Assembly (NCBI RefSeq): GCF_016907875.1
Contig: NZ_JAFBCU010000001.1
Location: forward strand, 2,356,001 to 2,420,000
Length of the DNA: 64,000 bases
Direction: 5' to 3'
Source of the DNA: Arthrobacter roseus
Lineage (GTDB): Bacteria; Actinomycetota; Actinomycetes; Actinomycetales; Micrococcaceae
The notes under the pieces are model-generated. The model was given only the letters and a program-made list of their open reading frames with translations, had not been told where the DNA came from and made no database searches. Every line of letters begins with the position of its first letter. Within the stretch, counting starts at the first letter, position 1. Below, in pieces: positions 18,042-30,186 of the stretch. The translations under genes and the position numbers were made by a program.

Positions 18042-18785
18042 TCAGCCCTCTCTCAGTGCCTTTTGCTCGATATGAGCATTCAGCTCGACAATTTCGGGAT
18101 GCGCATCCAGCGTCCGCACCACCTCACGCCACGAGGGAGGCGCATCACCTAGAAGCTTCGTCAGGGCGCATAAGAGTTTCAGGTCCTCATGAGTGTCAAG
18201 CGTGACACGGTAGCGATCATTGCGCGGAAGGAACGAAAGCGACGCACAGGTAAATTCAGCACCGTCCTCATAAACTGCGCTAGTTACATGTGCTCGATGG
18301 TATTTCTCTGTTCGCCGGTCGGCACGATGCAGCGCTTTGGTAGTAACCAGTTCTACGTCCAGTCCACGAGGCAGCGAACGCGGGTGCGTGGTTGACACGT
18401 AATCGACGTCGGGTGTGCGCCGCCAAATTGCGACGACCGCCGAGATAAGGACCGGGTCCAACAACGGACAATCGGCGGTCAGACGAACCACTGCATCGGC
18501 CCTAGTACGATTGGCCACAAGAAGAAAGCGCGAGAGCACATCGTCCTCACTTCCTCGCACGACTTGAACGCCCAAACTCGCACCAAAATCATCGATTCTG
18601 TCGTCATTCGATGTCTCCGACGTCGCTATAACTACATTATCTACACCATCGGCTTTTTTCGCGGCCCGGACAACCCAGTCCAGCACGGGACGACCCAAAA
18701 GCGGTTCCAACACCTTGCCGTGAAGGCGGGTCGAACCCATACGAGCTTGAATAACAACCACGACGCGTGGTGCGGTATCTGTCAT
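18042..18785 (-). CDS. pseF: Pseudaminic acid cytidylyltransferase PseF (SpsF-like)
   Basis: A 247-aa CTP-dependent sugar nucleotidyltransferase that activates pseudaminic acid as CMP-Pse. It has the SpsF/CMP-NeuAc-synthetase opening VVVVIQARMGSTRLHGKVL, the LTADCPLLDP metal/substrate motif and YRVTLDTHEDL near the C-terminus. The frame is open upstream to 18899; MTDTAPRVVVV at 18785 makes an ATGA overlap with the pseC stop and fits the family. The assignment as PseF rather than another SpsF-type enzyme rests on the surrounding complete Pse pathway. Confidence 0.9.
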   Translation of the reverse strand: MTDTAPRVVVVIQARMGSTRLHGKVLEPLLGRPVLDWVVRAAKKADGVDNVVIATSETSNDDRIDDFGASLGVQVVRGSEDDVLSRFLLVANRTRADAVVRLTADCPLLDPVLISAVVAIWRRTPDVDYVSTTHPRSLPRGLDVELVTTKALHRADRRTEKYHRAHVTSAVYEDGAEFTCASLSFLPRNDRYRVTLDTHEDLKLLCALTKLLGDAPPSWREVVRTLDAHPEIVELNAHIEQKALREG

Positions 18786-19909
18786 GACGCGACGACGTCG
18801 AGAACGTTCTCGATTACCTGGTGAACTTGACCATCGGTGAGACCTGGGAAGAGTGGCAGGGAAATTTCCTGTCGATAGTACGCCTCCGCGTTGGGGCACA
18901 TGCCACGACGATAACCCAAGTCCTCGAAGACCGGATGCCAGTAGACAGGGATGTAGTTAACTTGCACTCCGAAACCACGGGAACGAAGTTCGTCAAATAT
19001 GACACGGCGTCGTTCCGCCGGAACGCGCAGCGGGTACAGATGCCAAGCCGGAGAGGCCTCATCCATCACGCCAGGAATGACTAGTTCGTCATTGGTGGCA
19101 AAGGCTTCGTTGTAGAGATTATGAATCTGCTGTCGTCGCCGCTTGAACTGCTCCAACTTGCCTATCTGACTTAATCCTAGGGCGCATAAGATATCTGGCA
19201 ATCGGTAGTTGATACCAAATTCGTGCACTTCCTGGTGCCAAGGGCCTTCTTCCGGGTAGCGCAGGGCATTGCTATCACGAACCAATCCCTGCCCCTTGAA
19301 ATTACGAGCCCGAGTGGCTAACCGCCCATCGGGGGACACTACCGCCCCGCCCTCACCTGTCGTCAGGTTCTTCGTAGGGAAGAAGGAAAATGTCGTTAGG
19401 TCAGCGATTTCACCAACTGGGCTTCCGTTCAGTATCGAACCAACGGAATGAGCAGCATCCTCGATAAAAAGGGCACCATGCTCGTGCGCCAATCTCGTGA
19501 ACGCCTCCGCGTCCACCGGCAATCCCGCATAATCAACTGCAGTGATCGCTCGGGTCCTGTCAGTTATTAAGCACCTAGCTGCCTCAATCGAGAGATTTCC
19601 AGTTGAGGCCTCCACGTCGGCAAACACAATTTTTGCCCCAGCAATTGCCGCAGTGGCTGCCGTAGCAACAAAGGTCAGTGGTGTAGTCACGACCTCATCG
19701 CCCGCCTGTACTCCGGCAGCGACGTAAGCTGTGTGCAATGCTGCAGTACCCGAGGTCACGGCAACAGCTTGAGATCCTCCGGCGACCAAAGAAATTGCTT
19801 CCTCGAACTTATCGACCATCGGTCCGGTTGTTAGCCAGTCGCTACGAAGCGCTTCAGTGACGGCCAATATGTCACTTTCATCTATGGATTGCCGACCGTA
19901 GGGAAGCAT
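18782..19909 (-). CDS. pseC: UDP-sugar 4-aminotransferase PseC
   Basis: PseC is a PLP-dependent DegT/DnrJ/EryC1-family enzyme that transaminates the 4-keto sugar made by PseB. The 375-aa protein begins LPYGRQSIDESDI (typical PseC), has TSGTAALH at 52-59 for phosphate binding, EDAAHSVGS with Asp151 contacting PLP, and the Schiff-base lysine in SFFPTKNLTTGEGG (Lys180). It lies 4 bp after pseB and overlaps pseF by 4 bp, forming the pseB-C-F-GH operon. Confidence 0.95.
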   Translation of the reverse strand: MLPYGRQSIDESDILAVTEALRSDWLTTGPMVDKFEEAISLVAGGSQAVAVTSGTAALHTAYVAAGVQAGDEVVTTPLTFVATAATAAIAGAKIVFADVEASTGNLSIEAARCLITDRTRAITAVDYAGLPVDAEAFTRLAHEHGALFIEDAAHSVGSILNGSPVGEIADLTTFSFFPTKNLTTGEGGAVVSPDGRLATRARNFKGQGLVRDSNALRYPEEGPWHQEVHEFGINYRLPDILCALGLSQIGKLEQFKRRRQQIHNLYNEAFATNDELVIPGVMDEASPAWHLYPLRVPAERRRVIFDELRSRGFGVQVNYIPVYWHPVFEDLGYRRGMCPNAEAYYRQEISLPLFPGLTDGQVHQVIENVLDVVAS

Positions 19910-19913
19910 TCGT

Positions 19914-20897
19914 TTACAACCCTTCCGAGATCATATTCCGCAATTCGTCTACAGAGAGAAAATGTTCGTTGCCATCGGACTGATAGCTCCAGCCGTCTGA
20001 CACAGCGATCCCGTCTTTCGGCGGTTTATACCCCCACCCAGCGAGGTGTGGCATGACGACGTATCGTGAACCAAGGGAAACTGTGCGGCGGGAATCGTCT
20101 GCTGCGATCATTTCCTCATGGAGCTTCTCGCCAGGGCGAATGCCAATCTCATGCGTCCTGGCGTCAGGCGCGATGGCCGTAGCCAGTTCAGCGATCCTCA
20201 CGGAGGGGATTTTAGGAACATAGAGTTCCCCACCCTGCATCATCTCAAATGAGTCCAAAACGAATTTTACTGCTTGGTTTAGAGTGATCCAGAACCGCGT
20301 CATCCTGTTGTCAGTCAATGGCAACGACTCACCGCGGGCGGCCATTGTCTTCCAGATTGGTACGATCGATCCGCGGGAACCCATGACGTTTCCATACCGG
20401 ACTACGCAGAAACGGGTGTCGTAAGCCGCGGCGTAGTGGTTGCCTGAGATAAAAAGCCGATCCGCACATAGCTTGGTGGCACCATAGAGGTTAACGGGGC
20501 TCGATGCCTTGTCTGTCGAAAGGGCAACGACCTTCTTGACGCCCGCATCGATTGCGGCGTCAATAACGTTTTGCGATCCACGGACGTTTGTTTCAACGTA
20601 CTCAAATGGATTGTACTCGGCGGTGTCCACCTGCTTGAGTGCAGCCGCATGGATGACGTAGTCAACTTGGTGGAAAGCTCGTTCAAGCCTGTGTCGATCT
20701 CGGACATCACCAATGAACCAACGGAGACGAGAATCATCTTCGAACAGACGACGGGCTTCTAACTGCTTCAGCTCGTCCCGACTAAAGATCACAAGCCGCC
20801 GGACGTTGTGGTTATCCAGAATCTCCCGGATGAGGGCCTTCCCCAATGATCCGGTTCCGCCAGTAATCAATACTGACGATCCACTCAGCATGGACAT
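19914..20897 (-). CDS. pseB: UDP-GlcNAc 4,6-dehydratase (inverting) PseB
   Basis: PseB commits UDP-GlcNAc to pseudaminic acid by 4,6-dehydration with 5-epimerisation. The 327-aa SDR protein has the NAD(P) motif TGGTGSLG (12-19), HAAALKQVDTAEYNPFE (83-99) and the catalytic YGATK (138-142). The open frame reaches 20915, but AAGG precedes the ATG at 20897 by eight bases. It heads the minus-strand pse operon; the 136 bp before it, after the GT2 gene, should hold its promoter, and no clear hexamers were seen. Confidence 0.95.
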   Translation of the reverse strand: MSMLSGSSVLITGGTGSLGKALIREILDNHNVRRLVIFSRDELKQLEARRLFEDDSRLRWFIGDVRDRHRLERAFHQVDYVIHAAALKQVDTAEYNPFEYVETNVRGSQNVIDAAIDAGVKKVVALSTDKASSPVNLYGATKLCADRLFISGNHYAAAYDTRFCVVRYGNVMGSRGSIVPIWKTMAARGESLPLTDNRMTRFWITLNQAVKFVLDSFEMMQGGELYVPKIPSVRIAELATAIAPDARTHEIGIRPGEKLHEEMIAADDSRRTVSLGSRYVVMPHLAGWGYKPPKDGIAVSDGWSYQSDGNEHFLSVDELRNMISEGL

Positions 20898-21033
20898 TCT
20901 TACCACCTTTATCACTCGTGATTAAATCGAACAACACCCCTGATGATTTAGGGCGCTCGCTGCATACAGCACATCGAAAGACTACCAGCTAGGACGAAGT
21001 GAACTGCGGCCGATGACCAGTCAATAGACGCCT

Positions 21034-21930
21034 TTAGAACCTGACGGCATGCCCCAACAACTTCCCGAGTCCTACCCAGGCTCGCTTCGCCACGACTTTG
21101 GGGAGAAGACTCACGGCGTTGAGCCTCGAGGAGAGGTGTAAGCGCGCCGCTAACGCCGCTTTACCCCAGCCCAACCGCTGGAAATCTGCAGCGCACTCAT
21201 CGAAAAACCGCCGCTCTTCATCGAATCGGCGCCCATCAAGGGCCCGCACCGAGGAATCACTCTCCCGGTGCCGACGGTACTGAAAACAGACCGTGTCCGT
21301 AGCGAGCAGCCGGCTGCCCGTCATGACGACATCCAATGCAAGCGCAAGGTCCTGAACGACGTCGTACTCCGGCCGGAAGGAATGGGCTTTGATGGCGTCC
21401 GCGCGCCATGCAATGGATGGAAAGTACAACCAATTGCCAGAGATCAGGCTCTTGGCAATGGGCTCTCCCTGCAGAACAGCGGTACTGCTGCTGCCCGTGG
21501 CGCGGCGACGCATTGCTGCCTTAATTCGATCGGCCAATGGTAGGTAAACCTCACCGAGCTCGTCAATAACCTCCACTTGAGGCTGAACGATCGACACGGA
21601 CGGCTCTCTAAACGCCTGACGGACCGTGGAAAGGTAATTCGGCAGCATGACGTCATCAGCACCCATGATCACGACGATGTCGTGCTGAATGAGGCCCACG
21701 CACTTGCGGTAATTACCGTTGGCGCCAAGGTTCTTTTCATTCCGGGAATACGCGATCCTGCTGTCTGAGGCAGTCAGCTCCGCAAAGTAGGCGGGGAGAG
21801 TGTCGTCCGGGTAACCGTCATCGACAATTGTCAACTTGAAATCCCGATCCTCCTGCTTCAGGACACTATCAACAGCTGCTTTCATCATGGCTACGTCCCC
21901 GTAGTAGGGGAACATCACGTCTATGGTCAT
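21034..21930 (-). CDS. Family 2 glycosyltransferase
   Basis: A 298-aa GT-A glycosyltransferase. It has the N-terminal IDVMFPYYGD block, the nucleotide-binding LTIVDDGYPDD, the metal-binding region VVIMGADDVMLPNY, and a C-terminal part rich in Arg that may lie on the membrane. The frame extends to 22011, but MTIDVMFPYYG at 21930 is the natural start with CAGG upstream. The acceptor is unknown; the neighbours imply a surface polysaccharide. Confidence 0.88.
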   Translation of the reverse strand: MTIDVMFPYYGDVAMMKAAVDSVLKQEDRDFKLTIVDDGYPDDTLPAYFAELTASDSRIAYSRNEKNLGANGNYRKCVGLIQHDIVVIMGADDVMLPNYLSTVRQAFREPSVSIVQPQVEVIDELGEVYLPLADRIKAAMRRRATGSSSTAVLQGEPIAKSLISGNWLYFPSIAWRADAIKAHSFRPEYDVVQDLALALDVVMTGSRLLATDTVCFQYRRHRESDSSVRALDGRRFDEERRFFDECAADFQRLGWGKAALAARLHLSSRLNAVSLLPKVVAKRAWVGLGKLLGHAVRF

Positions 21931-21973
21931 CAATAACCTGCTTTCTGGGTAAAACAGCCGGCGTGTCCGGCCG

Positions 21974-22327
21974 CTATCGGGAGGGCGATTCCCAGGGCCG
22001 TTCAGTTTCATCGATGGCTATACGCCGGGCCAATTTGGTGAGGGAAATCTCTGTTTGACGGTGTCGCTGGTAGGACGTGGCCATGAACACAAGGAAGGAC
22101 ACTATGAGTGCATACAGCACCAGGTCGGTACCACGCCCGATACCGAGCCAGGAAGCGACGGTGGAAAGCACCTCAGGGAAGAAAATCGACAACACTGCCG
22201 CGGTCGCAAACAACAGCAGCATGATGCGCCGGATCGCCAGGTGCCGCGCGTTACTCCCCCCACGCATCAGTACCAACGATACGAGTACGACCGCGCAGAC
22301 GAGCAGGATCTGGACAACAATCAGCAT
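21974..22327 (-). CDS. DUF2304 family membrane protein
   Basis: A 117-aa protein with three hydrophobic helices (MLIVVQILLVCAVVLVSLVLM; residues 30-48; 60-82) and a charged cytoplasmic tail (RHRQTEISLTKLARR), matching DUF2304 proteins. These are commonly encoded next to polyprenyl-phosphate glycosyltransferases, and here the partner gene ends 5 bp upstream. A role as an accessory subunit of that transferase is inferred from this repeated pairing. The frame upstream of 22327 is open but lacks a plausible start context. Confidence 0.82.
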   Translation of the reverse strand: MLIVVQILLVCAVVLVSLVLMRGGSNARHLAIRRIMLLLFATAAVLSIFFPEVLSTVASWLGIGRGTDLVLYALIVSFLVFMATSYQRHRQTEISLTKLARRIAIDETERPWESPSR

Positions 22328-22332
22328 GGAAG

Positions 22333-22998
22333 TTACCTCAGGAACAGTTCGGCTAAGATATTGACAGAATTTAGCAGCGATTGACCCTTCGCCTTGGAAT
22401 AGTCTGTGTAGATAATCTCGACCGGATGTTCCACCCAACGATGTTCAAGGACTGCCAGCTGATTCACCAGCTCGGACGCATGGGCCATGCGGTTCTGCGT
22501 GAGGTGGATGTCCTCCGCAACTGACCTGCTGATGGCCCGCAAGCCATTGTGAGCGTCCGTCAGGTCCATCCCAGTGGCCAGTTTCGATTGGAGCGCAGCT
22601 GTCTTCAAAACCAACCGCTTGACCGGCCCCATCTTCGTGCGGTCGTCAAGGAATCGCGACCCCAATACTATGTCCGCCTCGCCGGATGAAAGGCGTTCCA
22701 CCATTTCCCTGGCGTCCTCAACGCGGTGCTGTCCATCGGCGTCGAACGTAACTATGCTGTCCATCCCCGGATCCTGCAGTGCATACTCGATCCCCGTCTG
22801 CAGGGCAGCTCCCTGTCCCAAGTTGATCGGATGCTGTACGACGACGGCACCCGCATCACGGGCAGCCTGCGCGCACTCATCGGTGCTGCCATCATCTATG
22901 CAGACAACGTTCGGAAAAGTGGGAAGGAGGCCTCTGATGACGTCGACGACGACGGTTGACTCGTTATACATCGGAATAACAACCCAGGTTCGGCTCAC
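22333..22998 (-). CDS. Polyprenyl-phosphate-type family 2 glycosyltransferase
   Basis: A 221-aa GT2 enzyme of the dolichol-phosphate-mannose-synthase type: WVVIPMYNES, VVCIDDGSTDE, NLGQGAALQTGIEYAL, and the metal-binding TFDADGQH. It lacks C-terminal membrane helices, and the adjacent DUF2304 protein could supply the membrane part. The start is GTG at 22998. It probably charges an undecaprenyl carrier with a sugar for a GT-C transferase; the large membrane protein encoded divergently upstream is a candidate user. Confidence 0.9.
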   Translation of the reverse strand: MSRTWVVIPMYNESTVVVDVIRGLLPTFPNVVCIDDGSTDECAQAARDAGAVVVQHPINLGQGAALQTGIEYALQDPGMDSIVTFDADGQHRVEDAREMVERLSSGEADIVLGSRFLDDRTKMGPVKRLVLKTAALQSKLATGMDLTDAHNGLRAISRSVAEDIHLTQNRMAHASELVNQLAVLEHRWVEHPVEIIYTDYSKAKGQSLLNSVNILAELFLR

Positions 22999-23172
22999 GG
23001 CCCCAGTATTTCACATCTATCCAACGCCCTGGCACCCGCGGAACCAGCGGCCCCAATTTTGCCCGCGCCGTCCAGTAGGGTTGGAAGCTGGTATGTCTGT
23101 CAGCTGCGACGAAGGCATCCTCGTGGGGTAGTCCCCGCCGCCCCATCCAGCAAAAGTCCGAGGAGTCTCTGC

Positions 23173-25215
23173 ATGTCCTGGCCGCAATTCGTTCCCATTC
23201 TGGTCGGCACACTGCTGCTTTTCCTCCTTCCTGGCGGACTCACTCTTCGCGCTTTAGGATTACGCGGTATCGCCATGTGGGCGCTGGCAGGGCCGGCCAC
23301 CGTCAGTATCATCGCCACGGCTGCCATCGTTTGGCCGTATCTGTCTCTCCGGTTCTCACCTGCGTCAGTCGCGATCTTCACTGGGGTACTTACCCTGGCC
23401 ATACTCCTGGTCCGCTATGGCATTGCCGTCTTTCGTACCCGGCCCTACACGTCCGGCCCTTCAGGCGCCCCCGGTGGGCATAGATTCGCAGGACGTGTCC
23501 TGCCATTGAGCTACGAAAATATCCGGGCATCATGCTACGTGCTCGCGGTGTTGGTTCCGGCCGTCATTATAACCGCTCGGTTCGTCACGATTATCGGCAG
23601 CCCGGAGAATATCTCTCAGACTTACGACAACATCTACCACTTGAACGCTATCCGTCATATCCAAATGACCGGTAACGGCTCTTCCATGACGCTGGGCAAT
23701 CTGACTGAAGCGTCACAGGGCTTCTACCCGGCAGCTTGGCATGACGTCCTTGCCCTCGTAGTGCAGTTGCTGGGAACGTCCGTACCCGCCGCCGTAACCG
23801 CCGGGAACATAGTCATCAGTGCCGTGCTATGGCCGTTAGGTTGCATTTATCTCGTAACCCGGATCACCGGTACCCGAATCCTGCCGGTATTGCTCACGGG
23901 GGCCATCGCCGCCGCGTTCAGTGCCTTTCCCTACCTGATGATCGACTTCGGCGTCCTTTATCCCAACCTGCTCTCGGTTGCCATTCTGCCTGTTGCGCTC
24001 GGAATCATGGTCTCTGGCCTGAGGCTGGGAGCGATCGGGCTCGCGACACTTCCCGCAGCCTTGCAGTTCCTTGCCGTGCTCCCCGGTCTTGCGCTGGCGC
24101 ATCCCAGCACCGTCGTAGCCGTCATTGCCTTTGGCGCCCCGATGATGGTCGCGTGGCTTGTCAACGTCACCGTCGCATGGCGGCGGAAAAAGTCCTCAGG
24201 CGTAGCCGTGATTGCAGCTCTCGTTGCCGTCGCGGCATATATCGTCGTCGGGATGATTGGGTGGCAATTGGCAGTTCAACCCCAAGCCGCCTCAGGCTGG
24301 GACCCGCGTCAAACGGTCTCACAGGCACTAGGGGAGATTCTCGGCAGCGGCCCCCAGGGCACTCATATTTCGTTTCTCCTGCTACTTCTGACACTGGCCG
24401 GCGTCGCAACGCTTGCGCAGGAGCCGCGCCGGTGGTGGCTGCTCGGCGTTTTTGCCGTAGGTTCTGCCCTCTTCATTGTCGCCTCGGCAATGCCGGAGGG
24501 GGACCTCAGGCATTTTTGGACTGGGGTCTGGTACAACGACGCTTACCGGCTCGCGGCCATACTGCCTACGGTCACCCTTCCAGTAGCCGTGCTGGGCGGT
24601 ACCAGGGTGCTGCGCACCCTGGGACTATGGATTGAAAGCCTGCATCTGACGACAACCCAATTCTACCAACGCGCGCTTCCCCTCGTCCGGGGACTGTCGA
24701 ATAAGGGGATGGCCGCCGCCGTCATTGTCATCGCCCTCGGTGCCACGACGCTCTTGGCACAAATCGGTTCCTTGGACACTGAGCAGCGCCTGGCCTCGGA
24801 ACGATACCGAATCTCGGATACATCCGTGCTCCTGAGCAGCGACGAATTGGCGTTGCTCGAACGAGTGCCGGAGTTGGTCCCGCCAGGAGATGTTGTTTAC
24901 GGAGATCCTTGGAACGGCAGCACCTTGGTCTACGCGGTCTCGGGGCGTGAAACTGTATCCCCTCACGTAGTCGGGGCCCGTTCGGAGGCTGAGCTGGTGT
25001 TGATGTCGCATATGGATGAAGCTGGAGTGAATCCCGCTGTTTGTCCAGCGGTGAAGGAATTGAACGCCTACTACGCTCTCGATTTCGATGACCGTGAGGT
25101 CCAGGGCGGCCAGCACGTCAACACTGCAATGGACAATGCCGAAAGTGCACCTGGACTGGAACTCATCGCCAGCGAGGGTGAAGCGAAGCTCTACAAGGTG
25201 ACGGCCTGCGGGTAG
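23173..25215 (+). CDS. Large DUF6541-type membrane protein, GT-C-like
   Basis: A 680-aa protein with about 13 transmembrane helices in the first 550 residues and a C-terminal extracytoplasmic domain (about 555-680) with two cysteines. The first extracytoplasmic loop region (SPENISQTYDNIYHLNAIRHIQ) holds acidic residues in the position of the catalytic loop in GT-C glycosyltransferases. I match it to the actinobacterial DUF6541 family, whose function is not settled. GAGGAG lies seven bases before the ATG at 23173, which decides the start over the open frame from 23059. It is convergent with wzt, 14 bp apart. Confidence 0.82.
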   Translation: MSWPQFVPILVGTLLLFLLPGGLTLRALGLRGIAMWALAGPATVSIIATAAIVWPYLSLRFSPASVAIFTGVLTLAILLVRYGIAVFRTRPYTSGPSGAPGGHRFAGRVLPLSYENIRASCYVLAVLVPAVIITARFVTIIGSPENISQTYDNIYHLNAIRHIQMTGNGSSMTLGNLTEASQGFYPAAWHDVLALVVQLLGTSVPAAVTAGNIVISAVLWPLGCIYLVTRITGTRILPVLLTGAIAAAFSAFPYLMIDFGVLYPNLLSVAILPVALGIMVSGLRLGAIGLATLPAALQFLAVLPGLALAHPSTVVAVIAFGAPMMVAWLVNVTVAWRRKKSSGVAVIAALVAVAAYIVVGMIGWQLAVQPQAASGWDPRQTVSQALGEILGSGPQGTHISFLLLLLTLAGVATLAQEPRRWWLLGVFAVGSALFIVASAMPEGDLRHFWTGVWYNDAYRLAAILPTVTLPVAVLGGTRVLRTLGLWIESLHLTTTQFYQRALPLVRGLSNKGMAAAVIVIALGATTLLAQIGSLDTEQRLASERYRISDTSVLLSSDELALLERVPELVPPGDVVYGDPWNGSTLVYAVSGRETVSPHVVGARSEAELVLMSHMDEAGVNPAVCPAVKELNAYYALDFDDREVQGGQHVNTAMDNAESAPGLELIASEGEAKLYKVTACG

Positions 25216-25229
25216 CCCGAGGCATTTAG

Positions 25230-25958
25230 CTACGTGCCGGACCGCAACGCCTTCACAACATTCGTGACCGAAGAGTCGAGGACCAGGCGGCCCTTCTCCA
25301 TGAGGATGCCACGCTCACAGACTTTCACCACCAGATCCAGGTCGTGACTGACGACAACGAGCGTTTTACCGGCCGCACTCAACTCCTTGATCTTCTTGAT
25401 GCACTTCTTCTGGAAGGGCTCATCCCCCACGGCGAGGATCTCATCCACGAGGAAGACTTCAGGATCGGTGTGCACCGCGACAGAGAAGGCCAACCGCAGA
25501 TACATGCCGGAGGAGTAGAATTTCACCTCTGTGTCGATGAACTGGGCGATTTCAGAGAATTCAACAATGGAATCGAACTTCTCGTCGATCTCCTTCTCCG
25601 TCATGCCGAGAATGGCACCATTGAGGTACACATTGTCCCGGCCACTGAGATCAGGGTGAAACCCCGCGCCAACCTCGATGAGTCCTGCAACCCGGCCCCG
25701 GGTACGCACCGTACCCGAATCCGGAAGCATGACGCCGGACATGTGCTTGAGGAGCGTGGACTTTCCCGAACCGTTCAGCCCCAGTAAGGCCACTGACTCG
25801 CCCTCGTTTATGGAGACCGAGACTTCGTTGAGGGCATGGAACTTCTCGGACAGATCACCCTTGCGTCCCTTGACCAACCACACAAAGGCTTCCTTGACGG
25901 AGCGGGTGTGCCGCAGGACAAATTCCTTGCTGACGTTCGTTACCTCTATGGCCAACAT
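25230..25958 (-). CDS. wzt: ABC polysaccharide exporter ATPase (Wzt-like)
   Basis: A 242-aa ABC ATPase of the TagH/Wzt/RfbE type. Walker A GLNGSGKST is at 60-68, the signature is the atypical YSSGMYLRLAFS (148-159) characteristic of polysaccharide exporters, and Walker B is VFLVDEILAVGDE. It lacks the C-terminal carbohydrate-binding domain found in O9a-type Wzt, as in the galactan exporters of Klebsiella and mycobacteria. It follows wzm by 5 bp. Confidence 0.93.
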   Translation of the reverse strand: MLAIEVTNVSKEFVLRHTRSVKEAFVWLVKGRKGDLSEKFHALNEVSVSINEGESVALLGLNGSGKSTLLKHMSGVMLPDSGTVRTRGRVAGLIEVGAGFHPDLSGRDNVYLNGAILGMTEKEIDEKFDSIVEFSEIAQFIDTEVKFYSSGMYLRLAFSVAVHTDPEVFLVDEILAVGDEPFQKKCIKKIKELSAAGKTLVVVSHDLDLVVKVCERGILMEKGRLVLDSSVTNVVKALRSGT

Positions 25959-25963
25959 AGTGC

Positions 25964-26851
25964 TTACAACTCCTGAGCGAAACGGCCCTCAAGGCGACGG
26001 AAAGTGAACTGCCCCAGAAAAATGATCACGAGTGAGGTGAGGAGTCCGATGGGCAGCCAGAAATCCAACAGGTTGGGCGGAACGGCCATAGCAGGGTCCA
26101 TGACGTCCGGAGTCGTGGTGGGCAGCCAGAAGGCAAAATGGAATAGTTCCACAGCGATGGTCATGGGATTGGACTGGTAGAAAGTGAAGAAGGCGTGTCC
26201 CATCTTCTCCTCCACCATGGTCCACGCGTAAAGGACCGGTGAAGCCCAAGTGGCGATCATCAGCAACATGTCAACGAAGTTTTCAGAGTCACGGAAATAC
26301 ACGTTGGCGGCACCGAAGAACAGCCCCAGGCCAGTGGCCAGGAGTGCCACAATGAGGAATCCCCCGCCTGCGGCTGCGATCTGCGTAATGGACGGATGCC
26401 AACCGACAAACAGGCATGCGGCTAGGAGAACCACCAGCTGCGGGAAGAAATGTACTGCCGATACCCATACCGAAGCGACCGGAAAGAGTCCGCGAGGCAG
26501 ATAAATTTTCTTTATCAGGTTGGCGTTGCCCACAATGGAGCGGGCTGCGTTCCCCAGTGCCTCCGAAAAGAAGTTGATGAGCACAATCCCGGCGAACAAG
26601 TAGATCGAGTAGTTGGGAAGTCCGCCGGGGTTCCGGTCGCTACGCTCGAGCCCCAGGAACACTCCCAGCGCAATGTAGAAGACAATGAACTGCACTGCTG
26701 GCTTCACATAGGACCAAAGGAGCCCAAGGACCGATCCACGGTAGCGGACCTTGAGTTCCTTTGATACCAGCAGGCGCAGGAGGAACCGCGAACGCAGAAC
26801 ATCGCGGAGTCCGCCAGCTTTGCCGGGCGTAACCAGACCAGTGGTACTCAA
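25964..26851 (-). CDS. wzm: ABC polysaccharide exporter permease (Wzm-like)
   Basis: A 295-aa ABC-2 type membrane protein. After a cytoplasmic start (SRFLLRLLVSKELKVRYRGSVLG, the typical amphipathic entry), six helices follow between about residues 42 and 285. With Wzt it exports a completed lipid-linked polysaccharide. It sits between wzt and the GlfT2-like gene (2-bp spacer), the same association as in mycobacterial galactan export, so a galactofuranose polymer is the likely cargo. Confidence 0.93.
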   Translation of the reverse strand: MSTTGLVTPGKAGGLRDVLRSRFLLRLLVSKELKVRYRGSVLGLLWSYVKPAVQFIVFYIALGVFLGLERSDRNPGGLPNYSIYLFAGIVLINFFSEALGNAARSIVGNANLIKKIYLPRGLFPVASVWVSAVHFFPQLVVLLAACLFVGWHPSITQIAAAGGGFLIVALLATGLGLFFGAANVYFRDSENFVDMLLMIATWASPVLYAWTMVEEKMGHAFFTFYQSNPMTIAVELFHFAFWLPTTTPDVMDPAMAVPPNLLDFWLPIGLLTSLVIIFLGQFTFRRLEGRFAQEL

Positions 26852-26853
26852 CG

Positions 26854-30107
<3,254 letters not shown>

Positions 30108-30186
30108 TTAAGGTTACCCGACCGTGATCTCATCACAGTCATTCCGGCCTCTCGACAGCGCCCTACATGCGCGACGCACTGTCCAA